This document shows positions 6,113 through 6,976 of a DNA stretch of 6,976 bases, piece after piece. The translations under genes and the position numbers were made by a program. Source of the stretch: Thermoproteales archaeon (GTDB lineage: Archaea > Thermoproteota > Thermoprotei > Thermoproteales > Thermocladiaceae); contig JAMOMD010000326.1 in the NCBI GenBank assembly GCA_027068725.1, forward strand, positions 1 through 6,976, given 5' to 3'. The notes under the pieces were generated by a model that saw only the letters and a program-made list of their open reading frames with translations, was not told the DNA's origin and did not search any database. Each line of letters opens with the position of its first letter. Position 1 is the first letter of the stretch.

Positions 6113-6469
6113 CTACCTCACTACTCCTGAGGAGGTTAAAAGTTCTTGGAGCAGGTCAATGCTGAGCTGTGCCTCAATCCTAATAGCCCCCGCGTGAGGT
6201 GCACATATTCTCCACTCACTAACATTAACGTATCTTCTCAATCTCCTAACTATCTCATTGATAGATTCGAGCTTGAGCGGTTTCGAGTGATATATCTTGA
6301 TACTGAGCTTGTAAGTGCCATCAGGAAGAGGAGATATTCCAACTCTAACAAACTTCAGTGATTGAGGCTCCTCCATCTTCAAATAATCAGTCACGATTTT
6401 CCTGACAACTCCCTGAAGTCTAGATATGTACCTCTGTACCTGTCTCTCCAGCTGTGACACGTCTTTCAC
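6113..6469 (-). CDS. Unrecognised 118-residue alpha/beta protein
   Basis: I do not recognise the family. The N-terminal 32 residues look helical and charged. Two strands separated by a PDG turn follow (about 38-61, FVRVGISPLPDGTYKLSI), then a helix ESINEIVRRLRRYV and a strand region ICAPHAGAIRIEAQLSI. This strand-strand-helix-strand order resembles a small ferredoxin-like or KH-like fold, which I cannot confirm. The GTG at 6469 is the first possible start because an in-frame TAG lies directly before it; a second GTG three codons later (6460) is the alternative. Its TAG stop touches the ATG of the KaiC-like gene, so the two are almost certainly co-translated, and it may be a partner of that ATPase. 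There are no cysteine pairs, signal peptide or membrane segments. Confidence 0.8.
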   Translation of the reverse strand: MKDVSQLERQVQRYISRLQGVVRKIVTDYLKMEEPQSLKFVRVGISPLPDGTYKLSIKIYHSKPLKLESINEIVRRLRRYVNVSEWRICAPHAGAIRIEAQLSIDLLQELLTSSGVVR

Positions 6470-6485
6470 CTACGGGCAGTGCCTA

Positions 6486-6498
6486 GTAATTTAAGGTA
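6486..6498 (-). promoter_or_regulatory. Possible TATA box for the 118-residue protein / KaiC-like pair
   Basis: On the minus strand the 45-base spacer contains CTTAAATTACT, a TATA-like element centred near 6490. Transcription would begin around 6464, between the two candidate GTG starts (6469 and 6460). No good BRE or Shine-Dalgarno motif is seen. Alternatively the upstream gene is simply transcribed through. Confidence 0.35.
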
Positions 6499-6514
6499 GA
6501 TAATGACTACTGTC

Positions 6515-6976
6515 TCACCAAGAACCAGCTAGCTTAACATCAAGTAACTTTCGTATACGTGGATCAAGGTCAAGAACGCGAAGTAGCTCTCTATTGCCTG
6601 TTAGTGTTGTATGCAGGTTATACACACCTGCAGCACCTGCAAGCAGTGCAATCTCTCTCTTAAGTCCAATCACTATCTTAACAAGCTTCTCTACAATACT
6701 CTCTCTACCCTCATCTGGCTTAAGCATGAAGTTCAGAATCTTACTTATCTCAACAATGTCCGCGCCAAGTGCAATTAATTTTGTTATATCTCCAGAATCT
6801 CTAATCTTGTGATAATGAACAATTATTGTCTTATAGTACCTGACATTTAACTTTCTTAGGTACTTATCAAGCCATACTAGAGTTAGCTCAATGTCTGCCG
6901 TAGGGTCTAGTGCAGAATCTATTATAAATCCATCAACCTTATGTACAATCTCCCTAGTTAACATTTTCTGAGCATG
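6515..6976 (-). CDS. C-terminal part of an FMN-type glutamate-synthase-like TIM-barrel protein, 5' end outside window
   Basis: The frame is open to the right edge (the codons from 6976 read H-A-Q-K before the ATG at 6964), so the gene probably starts beyond the window and the ATG is internal. The visible 154 residues fit the end of a flavin-dependent TIM barrel. An R-D-S-G-D-I-T-K-L-I-A-L-G-A-D segment resembles the R-x-G-x-D-x-x-K-A-x-A-L-G-A-D phosphate/FMN-binding region of glutamate synthase GltB-type and related oxidoreductases. After it come a long helix (VEKLVKIVIGLKREIALLAG) and a closing NRELLRVLDLD...LLDVKLAG, like the tail of archaeal GltB-like proteins. The usual Gly-Gly before the R-x-G-D motif is replaced by H-Y-H-K. 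Catalytic activity and substrate are unknown. A 45-base spacer separates it from the next minus-strand gene. Confidence 0.6.
   Translation of the reverse strand, partial: HAQKMLTREIVHKVDGFIIDSALDPTADIELTLVWLDKYLRKLNVRYYKTIIVHYHKIRDSGDITKLIALGADIVEISKILNFMLKPDEGRESIVEKLVKIVIGLKREIALLAGAAGVYNLHTTLTGNRELLRVLDLDPRIRKLLDVKLAGSW

Noticed and set aside
5607..6197. Long open frame on the plus strand (196 codons), opposite the KaiC-like gene
   Set aside because: It is antisense to a gene with intact KaiC motifs, is Ser/Thr/Leu-rich as expected from mirrored codons, and shows no domain.

Overview
The window looks like archaeal chromosome, most likely from a thermophilic member of the Thermoproteota (Crenarchaeota). 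The reasons are an archaeal-type SRP54, a PIN-ATPase-KH protein of the PINA type, two single-domain KaiC-like RecA-fold ATPases, a BRE/TATA promoter placed for leaderless transcription, GTG starts, heavy use of AGA/AGG and ATA codons, and tightly packed or overlapping genes. I cannot name the order or genus. No tRNA, rRNA, mobile element or CRISPR array is visible, and no stretch over 300 bases lacks a gene.

Left part, plus strand: the window opens inside a PIN-domain/AAA-type ATPase gene (ends 1409). A 63-base spacer follows, holding a 10-bp perfect palindrome (1421-1430) and a BRE/TATA element (1431-1448). A probable four-gene operon then runs from 1473 to 5243: a KaiC-like ATPase with an unusual Gln/Tyr/Pro/Thr-rich N-terminal tail; srp54, joined to it by an ATGA overlap; an unrecognised zinc-ribbon protein 8 bases later; and a DUF72 (YecE-like) protein overlapping the zinc-ribbon gene by 13 bases.

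Right part, minus strand: a gene entering from the right edge (ends 6515) resembles the C-terminal part of an FMN-type glutamate-synthase-like TIM barrel. After 45 bases come an unrecognised 118-residue alpha/beta protein (GTG start) and, with zero spacing, a second KaiC-like ATPase with a run of six glutamates at its C-terminus. This gene converges on the DUF72 gene with only 11 bases between the stop codons.

How they may work together: four of the eight genes encode P-loop NTPases (PIN-ATPase, two KaiC-like proteins, SRP54). SRP54 is the only one with a firmly known cellular role, co-translational targeting of membrane and secreted proteins. The most unusual object is the KaiC-like ATPase at 1473-2561. 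It has a basic, possibly amphipathic N-terminal cap and a nearly uncharged low-complexity tail, and it is translationally coupled to srp54. Any functional link between it and the SRP, the zinc-ribbon protein or DUF72 is inference from gene order.
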